DNA of 64,000 nucleotides from Bacteroidota bacterium (GTDB taxonomy: Bacteria > Bacteroidota > Bacteroidia > AKYH767-A > 2013-40CM-41-45): contig JADKJP010000002.1 of NCBI GenBank assembly GCA_016720935.1, positions 310,001 to 374,000 of the forward strand. The letters run 5' to 3'. Position numbers and translations under genes: made by a program. Of the stretch, positions 11,186-21,500 are shown in pieces (the stretch's first letter is position 1; the number at the start of each line of letters is the position of its first letter). The notes under the pieces are model-generated. The model had not been told where the DNA came from. It ran no database searches and saw only the letters and a program-made list of their open reading frames with translations.

Positions 11186-11330
11186 AACTCCGGAGGAGTT
11201 TAAGCATTGTAGAAAGCATTAAATGAAAACGTTTGGAAGATAGTCCAACGTTTTAAAAATTTAACCTAATAATTGCGGCTGCAGGGAGGAGTGTTGTGGG
11301 ACAGGGTGTGTTATGGCTTGTCGAGCCATG
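11186..11330 (+). repeat. CTCCGGAGGAGT repeat, copy 1
   Basis: Box 1 is the palindrome AACTCCGGAGGAGTT (11186-11200) followed by TAAGCATTGTAGAAA. Box 2 is the hairpin AACGTTTGGA...TCCAACGTT (about 11226-11255). Box 3 (GGGAGGAGTGTTGTGGG, from 11284) leads to an ATGGCTTG at 11313, 127 bp from the start of box 1. The same three boxes in the same order and direction recur at 14288, 17185 and (truncated) 18218. The flanking 10888-11455 region has no gene. Confidence 0.8.
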
Positions 11331-11455
11331 GCGTTTAGAAACGTGATATCGTGCAATTAATGCTACCCGGCTACGGGTATTGAAAAAATATTTTGCACTG
11401 GTTTTGACAGGGCACATCCGGACTCTGAAGGTAAATGGATGAATGATTTGTTACC

Positions 11456-12235
11456 TTAGGGATGACTCGCGATTATAATTAGCTGGTTGTTGTTTTCGAT
11501 CAGGCTATAATCGGCTGACTCAACAATGTTGTCGCCAGTAAGGTCTTCATGTAAGTAACCGGACAAAAAATTTTGGGATGCATTTTCAACAGCGCTATAG
11601 TCTGAGGACCCTATAGATTCATCCTGATTGACATCGCCGCTGAACAAAGCAAATCTACCATCGCCTAAATCCGTGAGATTGCTGCCGTATGCCTGTGATG
11701 CAGAAATAGTGAAGTCATACTGCATGTTATAATTTATGGTCACAGGGGAAACACTCCAGGTTTGAAGAGCATTTCGGTGTTTCAGAACGAGATAAAAAGT
11801 ATTGCCGCTAGTTTCAATTGGGAAATTAAATTTTGCATTTCCGTCTGTACTTAGAATAGTGGTCGCTGAATATTGAATATCGTATGGAGCGACATTCCGG
11901 GCCAGCTGGAGGGTAAGGGTATCAGATTGCAAAGGGAATAGGAATGGATCAATAACGGCAGTCATCATCCCGCTTCCGATGTAGAAGCCCTCAATGAGCG
12001 CTTTAATATTTACAATGTAAACACTAATTTCCGGCTGCTGGAAACCTTGTGTTAATTTGTTGTTTGCAGATGAAAGTGTTGTATTGAAAGGTTCTCCCAT
12101 CGTCCAGGAAAGTGTTTTTCCGTTGATACCGGTAGCAAATCCTCCACAGGAAGGCATGACCTTGGGGCTGAGCGTTTGAGAATGTGCTCCGGCAGCAAGA
12201 AAAATCAATATCAATATCTGGATCAAAGGTTTCAT
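11456..12235 (-). CDS. Secreted protein with dockerin-like EF-hand loops
   Basis: This 259-residue protein has a signal peptide ending AAGAHSQ. A Bacteroidota N-terminal module follows (residues about 28-70: GKTLSWTMGEPFNTTLSS, KLTQGFQQPE), often found in T9SS-related secreted proteins. The middle has beta-rich sequence without a family I can name. The C-terminal 60 residues contain two Ca-binding-type loops, GDVNQDESIGSSDYS and DLTGDNIVESADYS, in dockerin-like arrangement. No type A sorting domain is present, so it may stay in the periplasm or attach through the dockerin-like part. Function unknown. Confidence 0.75.
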   Translation of the reverse strand: MKPLIQILILIFLAAGAHSQTLSPKVMPSCGGFATGINGKTLSWTMGEPFNTTLSSANNKLTQGFQQPEISVYIVNIKALIEGFYIGSGMMTAVIDPFLFPLQSDTLTLQLARNVAPYDIQYSATTILSTDGNAKFNFPIETSGNTFYLVLKHRNALQTWSVSPVTINYNMQYDFTISASQAYGSNLTDLGDGRFALFSGDVNQDESIGSSDYSAVENASQNFLSGYLHEDLTGDNIVESADYSLIENNNQLIIIASHP

Positions 12236-12811
12236 AAGAAAGGTTTAAAATTGAATATTATTGATAAAAAAGCTGTTGTTTTTTATTTTGATTTTGTAGA
12301 ATATTTATAGTTAACCAATAACGTTTTAATAAATTAATCTGTGAATTCTTTAGAAATAATCAACTGAAATGTTTCAACTGATTGATATCTGATAAATGAA
12401 TATTGAAAAACTTAATGAAAGTGCAATATATATAAATGTTGAACACCTTCCAAACCCGGCTATTGGTGAGCTTTTTGGATGCTTTGTTGTTTTTTTATTG
12501 CTCCTGCTTGAAATTTATGGTGAAGGATTTGACTGGTATATCATTTATTTCTAAATTGTGCCTTCTAACCATTAAGCACGTATTTCGGACAAAATTTATT
12601 GGAGCGAAAGCATAAAATATTCATATTTTTATCAAAAAGTACGTATTCCATTAAAATTTAGTCGGTTCTCCTTCTGTCTGTTCAACAGGCCTTCAACTGT
12701 ATTGCCTGAATTAATATAGACTTTCAATCAGGGTTAATTTCTGATAGGCTTGAGTCTTTATGTAATGAGTACAGACAAAATTTCAAAAACTATAAAAATC
12801 GATCTGCTGAT
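12236..12811. other. Intergenic region between divergent genes
   Basis: AT-rich region of about 576 bp separating two secreted-protein genes. It must contain both promoters, but I see no convincing -7/-33 pair, repeat or hairpin. Confidence 0.5.
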
Positions 12812-14046
12812 ATGAAAAATCTGTGTCAATTACTTTTACTATTATTGATTATTGTTGCATCAAACTCTTTTGCTCAGTCACCTTCTGCAATCCCTTATCA
12901 GGCTGTAGCCCGTGACAATGCGGGCAATTTAATTGCGAATCAGAGCATCTCCTTGCGTTTTAGCATCCATGATGCAACAGCAGGTGGAACGGTTTTGTAT
13001 CAGGAAACACAAATGGCAATGACCAATTCGCTGGGATTATTTACAACAACGATTGGGCAGGGAATGGTTATTACAGGAACTTTTTCGGGAATCAATTGGG
13101 GCGTCAATGCAAAGTTTGTTCAGGTTGAAATGGACGCTAGCGGAGGTTCAACTTATATTGACATGGGTACAACACAATTGATGAGCGTTCCCTATGCCTT
13201 GTATGCTGCGCGAAGTGGCGACATTCCTGCCGGATCCGCTAATGGCAATACTTTGCGTTGGAATGGTACAACGTGGATTTCAGATAATGCTGTTTTTAAT
13301 AATGGAGTTAATGTCGGTATAGGAACACCTTCACCCGCAGCGAAGTTGGATGTTGCCGGTACTGTAAAAATTGCCGACGGCACACAGGGGGCGGGGAAAG
13401 TATTGACGTCTAATGCCTCGGGAGTTGCTTCATGGCAGGCCGCTTCAGGCGGTGCAACGTATCGTTGGGTTTCGTTTCACAGTTATGATCCGAACTTTGG
13501 ATTTTACTTTGGCAATGATTTAAATATGTTTGGAGGGTAACGCCGGCAAATTGGACAGATGGAAATGCGTTGGCTTCACAAATTTCTCCCAATAAAGATA
13601 TTCAACGCACATTCTTTCAGAAAAAGGGCTATGCAAAAGAGAATGCCTTGATATATAGCGATCAATTCATTACGAACACTTCAGTTGACGGACAGATGGT
13701 TGCACTTTTATTCAGGATTAGCAATTCTACAGGTGCTGCTATTAATTGGACTCCTTTTTTTCAATATTCTGCTTATACTGTTTGGGGAGAAAAAGCAAGT
13801 GTTACTTTAAATGGAGCCAACTCATGGTCTTCCGGTGCTTCAGGAAGTGCAAGTGTTACCTTATCTATTCCATCCGGGCAAACAAGCACGGTTATTTTTG
13901 TTTGTGGTTCCGGTGCTCCTACTACTATTGGCAGTTTTTATTTGCGTTCTACGCTTTTGGCATTTTATAATAACAGTTTGGTCTTGCCGGCAGGATTACA
14001 ATTTGTCGACGATCTGGATACCGCTACAGGAGGTTGGGCAAATTAG
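12812..14046 (+). CDS. Secreted tail-fibre/collagen-like protein, one frameshift
   Basis: The first frame (12812-13540) begins with a signal peptide ending NSFAQ. It has the common Bacteroidota module IPYQAVARDNAGNLIANQ ... SLRFSIHD, then VPYALYAARSG and the LDVAGTVKIADGTQGAGK motif typical of tail-fibre-like or adhesin stalk proteins. The frame ends at TAA 13538-13540. Adding one G to the GGG run at 13535-13537 restores FGGVTPANWTDGNALASQIS and continues to 14046. The repaired protein is about 411 residues with a beta-rich C-terminal domain that I do not recognise. It lacks an obvious type A sorting domain. Confidence 0.7.
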
Positions 14047-14287
14047 TGACCCAATATTCATTTCTAACAGCACAACAGATCATGAATGTTGAATTGCTTT
14101 ATTTTCTTTATTGCTGTAAAACTGTTTCATACAGATGAAGAAAGAATTCAGAAGATGAAAATATTTCATAAGCTTTTTTTTCACTTGAAATGTCTGACTC
14201 TGAAATGGCCAGACACAAAGACTTTCACGCAACAATGACTAAGCGAATACTGATTGCCTGCCTCTCATAAATCTACCCACCCGAAAA

Positions 14288-14432
14288 AACTCCGGAGGAG
14301 TTCAAGCATTGTAGAAGCAAAAAATGGAAAAAGTTTTGGAGGATACAACGACGCTTTAAAATGTATTACAATAAAAACATTTTCGGAGGAATGCTCTTGG
14401 GGTGGTATTTGAAATGGTTTATTGTGTTTTGA
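14288..14432 (+). repeat. CTCCGGAGGAGT repeat, copy 2
   Basis: Box 1 AACTCCGGAGGAGTT at 14288-14302 is followed by CAAGCATTGTAGAA, then box 2 (GTTTTGGAGGATA...ACGCTTTAAAA) and box 3 (GGAGGAATGCTCTTGGGG, then ATGGTTTATTGTGTT). The ATG at 14414 is 126 bp from the start of box 1; the next codons read MVYCV before the frame breaks. The remainder of the 14047-14784 gap has no gene, only the palindrome at 14528-14549. Confidence 0.8.
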
Positions 14433-14527
14433 ATTTATAGATACGTGTGGTGAAAGTAAAGCTACCGGCCTCCGTGGGCGGAATTAGTTTGCGCACGGGC
14501 TTTCACACAATATTCTGCCCAGATGGA

Positions 14528-14549
14528 CACAGGATTTTGGAAATCCTGC
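14528..14549. repeat. ACAGGATTT-TGG-AAATCCTG palindrome, copy 1
   Basis: The inverted repeat ACAGGATTT / AAATCCTG with a TGG loop also occurs at 18414-18438. In both cases it is about 200-240 bp downstream of a CTCCGGAGGAGT repeat, which suggests the two elements belong to one larger unit. Confidence 0.6.
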
Positions 14550-14784
14550 ACAGAGGGGCGGAATGTCTGTTCAAACAAATATGTATCTTTCGCAGCCGGG
14601 TACATTCCTCACATCAGAAAATGTATTGTACGATTCAGAAATAAATAGAACATTTGCAGTAATTGCCCGAAAACGAATTTTGCATTGAAATTTTTCTCAA
14701 ATTTATAATCTAAATAAAATTGATCAGGTATTTAGAATACCTTAACCGAAATTTTGAATTAAAGATTTTCTAAAATCAAATACA

Positions 14785-16716
14785 ATGAAATCACTAAAGA
14801 AATTCCGTCTTTTTAACTTCTTATTTTTATTTGTCGCACCGTCTATTCCTGCCGAAGCTCAGGTGCCCGTTTCAGCAGAAGTTGCTGTTGCAAAAAGTAA
14901 GCAATCAGATATTTTAGAACAAAAGAATCATTCATTGCCAAAAATATTGGACGACCGTCTTCTTGCAATGAATTTGACACTTTCTCGAAGTGCAAAAATA
15001 GTTGAAACGAAATCTACCTCAGTTTATTCACCCGCGCTCTTAAAATTTCTGGCCCGCCTAACTCCAAAGCAAAGATTAGCATTGCAAGATCTTCTGGATG
15101 CCGGTATCGTAACTGAAGCTGAAGTATTAAAAACTGGCGGGAAAGCCGCCGCATTGAAAACTCTTATTCAGGGAGCGTGGAGGAGGCATGAACTTGAATT
15201 GGTTATTGAAGCCTCACTTGCTAACGGTATACTACGTAAAGATCAAGTTGCAAAGGCCAGGAAAGAACCTCAGTTTCTCAAAGATCTTTTAAGAATTTCT
15301 GCGAACGGTCAGCTTCTTGGACTTGACGATTCCGAAATTAAAAAAGCTACTGATGCATATACAGCACGTGGTGGTGCAGCGGGCCGGGCTGCTGCTGAAA
15401 AAGTATTGATTGGTGAGACTTTTAAATCGCAATTTGGAATTGGGCTTCCGGACAATGCTTTTAACGCCTTTCCCAATCCGCGTACCCTTTTAAGTGTGTT
15501 AGCAGATTTTCAATTGACCGGACTGTCTGATAAAGCTACCGTCAGTGCATTAACCGACCCTGCATTTTTCAATAAAGTGAAAGCACAAGGTACACAACAG
15601 GCAGTATTATCAGTGCTATATGCTGATGATCCAGGGAGCCCGTTGTTTGCAGGTGCAAATGCTGTATGGCAAAATAATAATGGAAAATTCCAAAGAACAG
15701 GCCGTGCTACAATTGGGGGAAAGGCTACAAGTGGAACAAGCAGTTCTAAACAGACAGGATCTACTTCTACATCTTCTCAAAAGGGTTCCGGCTCATCAGG
15801 GAATAAGGGTTCAAATAATTCAACCACGTACGATCCGAATGTTTGGGCAGATGCTGGAACAGGCGAAACAGGGAATAATTCTTCAGGTTCATCCGGATCG
15901 GGTAGCGGGTCGACTGAATCCTCTGGTACTGGTAGTACAACGAGTGGTTCGGGATCAGGAGGAAGTTCATCAAGTGGTTCAAGTGGAGGAACTGGTTCAG
16001 GGACTTCTACCGGTAATACAACGGGCAATGAGACGACCAATACCGGAGGTTCTTCAACCGGAAGTACAGGCGGCTCATCCTCGGGAAGTCAATCCGGTAG
16101 TAGCACAAATTCCGGATCTTCCTCTAATTCATCAGGAAGTACGGATCAAACCAATCATGGAGGACGACGATATATGGGTACAGATTCTGAAAAGAACTCG
16201 GATGGAACTACGACAGTAGTGAGTTATTTTTCTGATGGAAGTTATATTGAAGGAGTTTACGATAGTAAAGGCAATCAGGTATCTCGAACTGAAGTGGCTG
16301 GTGGAAATTCTACTTTAGATGACTCAGGAGAGGATGCAACAATTACATACATACCACCTGAAAATGAAGAGGACAATTCAGGAGCAGATGCTAAAATGAG
16401 TGGAGATCCTGCTGATCCGGACAGTTACAGAGATCCTAAAATAGCAGGACTTATTTCCGGGGTTGCTGCAGAATTAATGGCAATGCAATTGTATGTTCGG
16501 CAGGCAAAAGCCGGAGGGGCAACGGATCCGGAAAGAGGTGATGCGGTTCAGTTTACACGAACGAAAGGACTTGTGATACCGGATAAAGTTTTTGGCCTTC
16601 TTGTCGGAGATGATCGGCGAGGAGGAGATGGCCGGGCTCCTTATCAATCCGTCGGCGATCCTTCATTGTTAAGAGCCAAAGATCCGGGAACGATTGATCC
16701 GGACAGAAATAAATAA
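14785..16716 (+). CDS. Secreted Ser/Gly/Thr-rich protein of unknown function
   Basis: This 643-residue protein has a signal peptide (hydrophobic FLFLFVAPSIPAEAQ). A mainly helical, Ala/Lys/Leu-rich N-terminal domain covers about 30-300 (LTPKQRLALQDLLDAGIV, LARLT, repeated short helices). A low-complexity Ser/Gly/Thr/Asn linker runs over about 311-462, followed by a short acidic and Pro-containing C-terminal region (VVSYFSDGSYIEGVYDSKGN, ITYIPPENEEDN, DPDSYRDPKIAG). I do not recognise the family. There is no type A sorting domain or lipobox. The linker resembles flexible stalks of surface proteins. It is flanked upstream and downstream by copies of the CTCCGGAGGAGT repeat, so it may be an accessory acquisition. 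Confidence 0.75.
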   Translation: MKSLKKFRLFNFLFLFVAPSIPAEAQVPVSAEVAVAKSKQSDILEQKNHSLPKILDDRLLAMNLTLSRSAKIVETKSTSVYSPALLKFLARLTPKQRLALQDLLDAGIVTEAEVLKTGGKAAALKTLIQGAWRRHELELVIEASLANGILRKDQVAKARKEPQFLKDLLRISANGQLLGLDDSEIKKATDAYTARGGAAGRAAAEKVLIGETFKSQFGIGLPDNAFNAFPNPRTLLSVLADFQLTGLSDKATVSALTDPAFFNKVKAQGTQQAVLSVLYADDPGSPLFAGANAVWQNNNGKFQRTGRATIGGKATSGTSSSKQTGSTSTSSQKGSGSSGNKGSNNSTTYDPNVWADAGTGETGNNSSGSSGSGSGSTESSGTGSTTSGSGSGGSSSSGSSGGTGSGTSTGNTTGNETTNTGGSSTGSTGGSSSGSQSGSSTNSGSSSNSSGSTDQTNHGGRRYMGTDSEKNSDGTTTVVSYFSDGSYIEGVYDSKGNQVSRTEVAGGNSTLDDSGEDATITYIPPENEEDNSGADAKMSGDPADPDSYRDPKIAGLISGVAAELMAMQLYVRQAKAGGATDPERGDAVQFTRTKGLVIPDKVFGLLVGDDRRGGDGRAPYQSVGDPSLLRAKDPGTIDPDRNK

Positions 16717-17184
16717 TTGTCATTCATCATATAAAAGGGTCACGTATTTTTAAACTCATCCATGTTTGCATATTTGAGATAGCGGAATTTTCTATCTAAG
16801 TATTACCAGATCTTTATTCAAAAAAGACCTTATTTCATCATCAGATAAAAAATCTACAGTGTACTTGTTTGTGCAGTGATAATCTGTTTTAAGATCAATT
16901 TCTAAACCGAAATTTGAAATTAATTTCTTTTTAGTATTGATAACACAATATCTGACACTTACTGTCGGAAAGAAAAAAACAACTTCGATTGTTTATTCCG
17001 GCTTTTCTTAATAAATACGATCGATAAAATTATAACAGCTTTAGCATATCCGTTGAAGCGGAGAGCAGATGTGCTGCGAAATGGATGAAGATTTTTTCAA
17101 AACTGCATCCAACCCGAATTCTGTGACTATTGTTTTACAGAATTATAATAATCTGCATTTCCTGGATTGATTTACTTGAAACAA

Positions 17185-17345
17185 AACTCCGGAGGAGTTC
17201 AAGCATTGTAGAAAAAGTAAAAGGAAAATACCCGGAGGATACACCTCAGATATAAATCATATCACAACAAATCCGGTTGTCGGGATGAATGTTGTGGGGT
17301 AGTATGTGGGATGGCTTATTGCGTCTATGTGTTGTTATCGTCAGG
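17185..17345 (+). repeat. CTCCGGAGGAGT repeat, copy 3, with GIY-YIG-like gene start
   Basis: Box 1 AACTCCGGAGGAGTT is at 17185-17199 and box 3 (GAATGTTGTGGGGTAGTATG) near 17287. The ATG at 17311, 126 bp from the start of box 1, opens MAYCVYVLLSS, which fits the first strand of small GIY-YIG nucleases (xYVYVLxS). The similarity stops at about 17346, where the sequence runs into the 3' end of the cupin gene. The rest of the 16717-17364 gap has no gene or other feature that I see. Confidence 0.75.
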
Positions 17346-17364
17346 CGTTTCCTTTATCAAAACC

Positions 17365-17928
17365 TCATTCCACTTTCAATGGCGGCCCAACAACCTTCAT
17401 ATCATGGTCAGCAAAGACTTTTGCAATTTCCTCCTTTGTGGGTGGAGATGTCCATTTGTCGGTCACCTTAAAAAATGCTTCCATTTTTCCGGCGGGTAAA
17501 TAGGAAACGATCATCTTGCCTTTTTCCGTCAGTTGCAGAAAAGCATGTTGCACATTTCTGGGAAGAAAAATTGTGTCTCCTGATTTCATTTGATATTTGT
17601 CCTCACCAACTTGAAACAAATACTCACCTTCAATAACATAAAACCATTCGTCCTGGAAAGGGTGAATGTGCAATGGAGGTCCGCCGTTTGGAGTAAGTCC
17701 GGTTTGTTCAAAAACTGCCAGATCATTTTCAGTGTCTGTTCCTGAGATTTTAATATCCAGGTTATTCAGGGTAACGCCTTTCATTTTGTAATGTTCTCCA
17801 AATCGGGCTTCACCGGCTTTTACTTTAAATGCCTTATCTGTTCTCATAAAAATATTGGTTTTAATTTTAGCAAAAAGACTCAATGGAAAGAGTGCAAGTG
17901 CCGATAGTATAAAGGTTCCCCGTTTCAT
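17365..17928 (-). CDS. Exported cupin-domain protein
   Basis: This 187-residue protein has a hydrophobic N-terminus (FILSALALFPLSLFAK) and a single cupin barrel. Motif 1 is GGPPLHIHPFQDEWFYVIEGE (two His and one Glu as likely metal ligands) and motif 2 is PRNVQHAFLQL (third His). The C-terminus reads WTSPPTKEEIAKVFADHDMKVVGPPL. Cupins of this kind include quercetinase-like dioxygenases and sugar-binding proteins; the substrate cannot be told. The gene lies between copies 3 and 4 of the CTCCGGAGGAGT repeat, and copy 3 abuts its stop codon. Confidence 0.8.
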   Translation of the reverse strand: MKRGTFILSALALFPLSLFAKIKTNIFMRTDKAFKVKAGEARFGEHYKMKGVTLNNLDIKISGTDTENDLAVFEQTGLTPNGGPPLHIHPFQDEWFYVIEGEYLFQVGEDKYQMKSGDTIFLPRNVQHAFLQLTEKGKMIVSYLPAGKMEAFFKVTDKWTSPPTKEEIAKVFADHDMKVVGPPLKVE

Positions 17929-18217
17929 TATAGTACTTGATTTATCTGGAAGTTTAATTCAGCACTCGCGTGTTAAACATGCCTTTAGCATGAGCACATT
18001 CAGTAAATGTACGAAACAGGAACTTAATAGACTTTAAACCTACCGAAGCCTGGTGAATGTCCAATGAACATCAGGTTAGAACTCCTGTTCCGCACCGGTC
18101 ATTTTTAAAGTAAAGCAACTTCTACGGAAGCGTAATGATCTTCACACATTCTTACCCCAGAATATCTTCTTAGTGAAAATTGATCGCCTTTATCCCCTAA
18201 ACCAATTCGCCCGAAAA

Positions 18218-18300
18218 AACTCCGGAGGAGTTCAAGCATTGTAGAAAGAATAGAAGGGAAATGTTTGGAGGATAGACTGACGTTTTAAAACTGGTGTACC
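18218..18300 (+). repeat. CTCCGGAGGAGT repeat, copy 4 (shortened)
   Basis: AACTCCGGAGGAGTT at 18218-18232 is followed by CAAGCATTGTAGAAA and box 2 (GTTTGGAGGATA, then ACGTTTTAAAA). Box 3 is reduced to a short GAAGAATGTTC match near 18326, and no GIY-YIG-like start follows. The seven bases before the palindrome (CCGAAAA) are shared with copy 2. The 17929-18507 gap also holds the palindrome at 18414-18438. Confidence 0.75.
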
Positions 18301-18413
18301 GGCTTCCAACCAACGAAGAATGTTCAATCTCTAATCCTCCCTTTGTTCATTCGTCATCCTTAATTCTTATCTGGAAAGCCTTGAACTGTGGATGAATATC
18401 ACACAGTTTAAGG

Positions 18414-18438
18414 GCACAGGATTTTGGAAATCCTGTGC
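18414..18438. repeat. GCACAGGATTT-TGG-AAATCCTGTGC palindrome, copy 2
   Basis: This is a perfect 11-bp inverted repeat with a 3-nt loop, 70 bp beyond the stop codon of the helicase gene on the other strand. It could act as a hairpin terminator for that gene. A slightly shorter copy is at 14528-14549. Confidence 0.65.
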
Positions 18439-18507
18439 AGCAATGAGCTTTTAGCTAGGGGCATATTCTGCGGAGCGGGTCTACGAAATTTCGAACTAAT
18501 AATCGAA

Positions 18508-21500
18508 TTAACCGATCGCCATCTTTGCTGAATCCTTCCATAGGTAAGGCGGCATAGGTTCATATAGCTCCCATTTAATGCTCATTGGCTTAGAGCCGTA
18601 ATGTTCGATTAGCCTTCCTTCTCCTAAGAAAACGGAAGCCATGGTATTTCCATATTCGTCATTGTTTTTTTCACGCACAAAAAGTAGAATTCGTTTTTTT
18701 TCCTGAATGTGATTGATGTATGTTAGCCCTTTACCTTTTTCTGGACTCACGGAGTTTTGTGTTTGCCAATGAAAAATATTTTCACTGATTGCATAATCTT
18801 CATATAGGGTTGTCGGTGAAAAATCTTTTTCAGATTTATTTAGAGTAATAAAAAGCAATTCAGTGTTCTTTTCGGATGAGAATGCAACGCCTTCAATTTT
18901 ATTGCTTTTAGCTTCAAATTTATGAAATCCAAATGCTGTAAGAATCTGCTCTCTTGTGTATCGACTATGCAATTTTAATGGTTGAGAATAAGGAAGAGAA
19001 ATTTCACCTTCAAGAAAATCAATTTTATCAATTAGTATTTCAAGGACTTCAATTATTTCCAATGTCAATAATTTATTTTTTCCAATGGCTGTAATACTTT
19101 CTTCAAGCGAATTGAAGCCTCCTGCCTCCTGCCAAACATCATAATGAAGCATTAGGCACATTAAATTTTCTTCCTCACTTAGTTTGTTGAAATTGATTTT
19201 GAAATCTTGCTTAGCTAGTTCTAAAATAAATTGGAAGTAGGAAATTGAATTGCACGAAAGCCATTTCTTGCTAATAGCCCTGAATATTTCTTTTTCATTG
19301 GTTGGTGGATAATCTTCTATTTGTTCAGCCTTTGCACACAACCTTTTCCAATTATATTTTTTGTAAATTAATTGAAGAGGGATGTGATAAAATCTTGAAA
19401 AGTTTTTTAAAGAAAGCGGCAGGGTGGTTTGGTGTTTGTAATTGCGAATTTTATTCAGTAGTTGATTAATATTTAACAAGGTTGCACTACGGACATTTTG
19501 TAAAATAAATTCTTTTGCTTTTTTCTCTAAAACAATCGTGCATCCTAAAGGCAAATGTGGGAAGTCGTCTTCAATTTCCTTTTGAATGGAAGTGTTTGTT
19601 TTGCCAACTAAAGCTCTGAATTTTCCTTCCAAATCATACTCAGGTCGTGAATTACCAACAAAATCCAAAACAGTTAAACACTCTTTTCCTTCAGCCAACC
19701 TTAGACCTCTGCCTAGTTGTTGAAGAAAAACCGTTAAGCTTTCTGTTGGTCTAAGAAATAAAACGGTATCTATATCTGGAATATCAATTCCTTCATTAAA
19801 AATGTCAACGACAAAAAGGTAATTTATTTCTTTGCCTAAAAACTTTCGTCTAAGTTCTTCTCTTAATTCACTTTTGGAGCTAACTAAATAATCAGCTTTC
19901 AAACCAGCAAGTGAAAATTTCTCTGCCATAAACTGAGCATGTTCCTGGCTAACGCAAAAACAAAGTGCCCTTACCTCATTTAGATCTCTAAGATATTTGT
20001 GAAGGGTAGAGATAATTTCTCCAACACGTTTATCATTTTGAGTATAAATTCTTGTCAATTCACTTGGTAGGTATCTACCGTTTTGCCAAGTAGCATGTGA
20101 CAAATCAACACTGTCTGTAATACCGAAATACTGAAATGGACACAGCAATTTTCTGTTTAATGCTTCTGGTAATCTGATTTCAGCAGCAATCGTATCACAG
20201 AAATCTTTCAGAATATCTTCTCCATCCATCCTTTCAGGTGTGGCAGTTAAACCCAAAAGAATTTTTGGCTTAAACCGATTTAAAATCGGACGATAACTTG
20301 AAGCGGCAATGTGATGAACTTCGTCTACAATGATGAAATCATAATATGATTCTGAAAGTTTCAGCGATTCAATTTTGTTATTGAGAGTTTGTACTGAAGC
20401 GAAAACACAGTCATATTTTTCGGGTTCAATTCCATCAACCCATAACTCCCCAAAATTATTGTCTCTAAAAATTCCCTGAAATGTCGCCTGAGCTTGTTGC
20501 AATATTTCTTTTCGGTGTGCAACAAATAAGAGTTTTGCGTTTGAATTATTCTTCTTAAAGTTTTTGAAATCAAATGCTGATATTACTGTTTTGCCAGTTC
20601 CCGTTGCAGCAACAATTAAATTTTTGAATCGATGGTGGACAGTTCTTTCCGTCTCTAACTTTTCTAAAATTTCCTCCTGAAATGGAAAAGGTTTAATATC
20701 AAAATAAACAGCCGGGTTATTGCGTTCATATACTCTTTCTTTTTTCAAGGCAATTCTCAACTTCTCTGTGTGAATTCTTTTGTCAAATAATTCGAATTCT
20801 TTGTCTTGCCAATAAGTTTCGAATGTTTTTTGGAACTTATCAATGATGTGCCCAACTTCTTTCGTTGTTACTTTGATATTCCATTCTAAACCATTTGTTA
20901 ATGCTGATCGAGAGATGTTAGAAGACCCAATGTATCCTGTGTGAAATCCTGTGTTCCTGAAAAATAAATATGCTTTTGCATGCAATCTTTCATTGTCTGT
21001 ATTATATGATACTTTAATTTCCGTGTTCTTCAAATCGGACAGAAATTCTACGGCTTTCAAATCGGTTGCCCCCATGTACGAAGTGGTAATAACCTTTAAT
21101 TGTCCACCTCTTTCAGTAAATTCAAATAACTCCTTTTCAAAGATTCTTATCCCTGTCCATTTGATGAACGATACTAGAAAATTTATTTTATCAGATGAGA
21201 GAATTTCCTTTTTAAGTTCGCTTTCGAGAGAAATTCCTGCATTATTACCAGTAAATAACTCGCTTTGTGATAATCTTGTATAGGGCGTAATTTCTTTAAG
21301 GTGTTTTTCAAAATCAGAAAAGTTTGCGTCTAACTTTTTAAAAATTGCTGACAGTATTTTTGCTTCGGTCGCAATCAAATCCTCATCAAATTCTTCATCC
21401 TTTAATTCAGTGCGCAAAAGAAGAATGATTTTGTTTGAAAGCTCTATTTGTTTTTCTATACTGTCTTCGCCAGAAATCAGATTAAGTGCAAATCGAATTA

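Noticed and set aside
14447..14644. 65-codon open frame after repeat copy 2
   Set aside because: It has no recognisable start context or family. It spans the ACAGGATTT palindrome and is more likely eroded repeat sequence.
15620..16219. Long second open frame inside the Ser/Gly/Thr-rich gene
   Set aside because: It is a shadow of the low-complexity region, with biased composition and no start context.
11186..18300. Integron-like cassette array with attC sites
   Set aside because: The repeats face one way, but the genes between them point both ways, have their own upstream regions and lack promoterless compact spacing. No integrase was seen, and the repeats do not have attC core sites.
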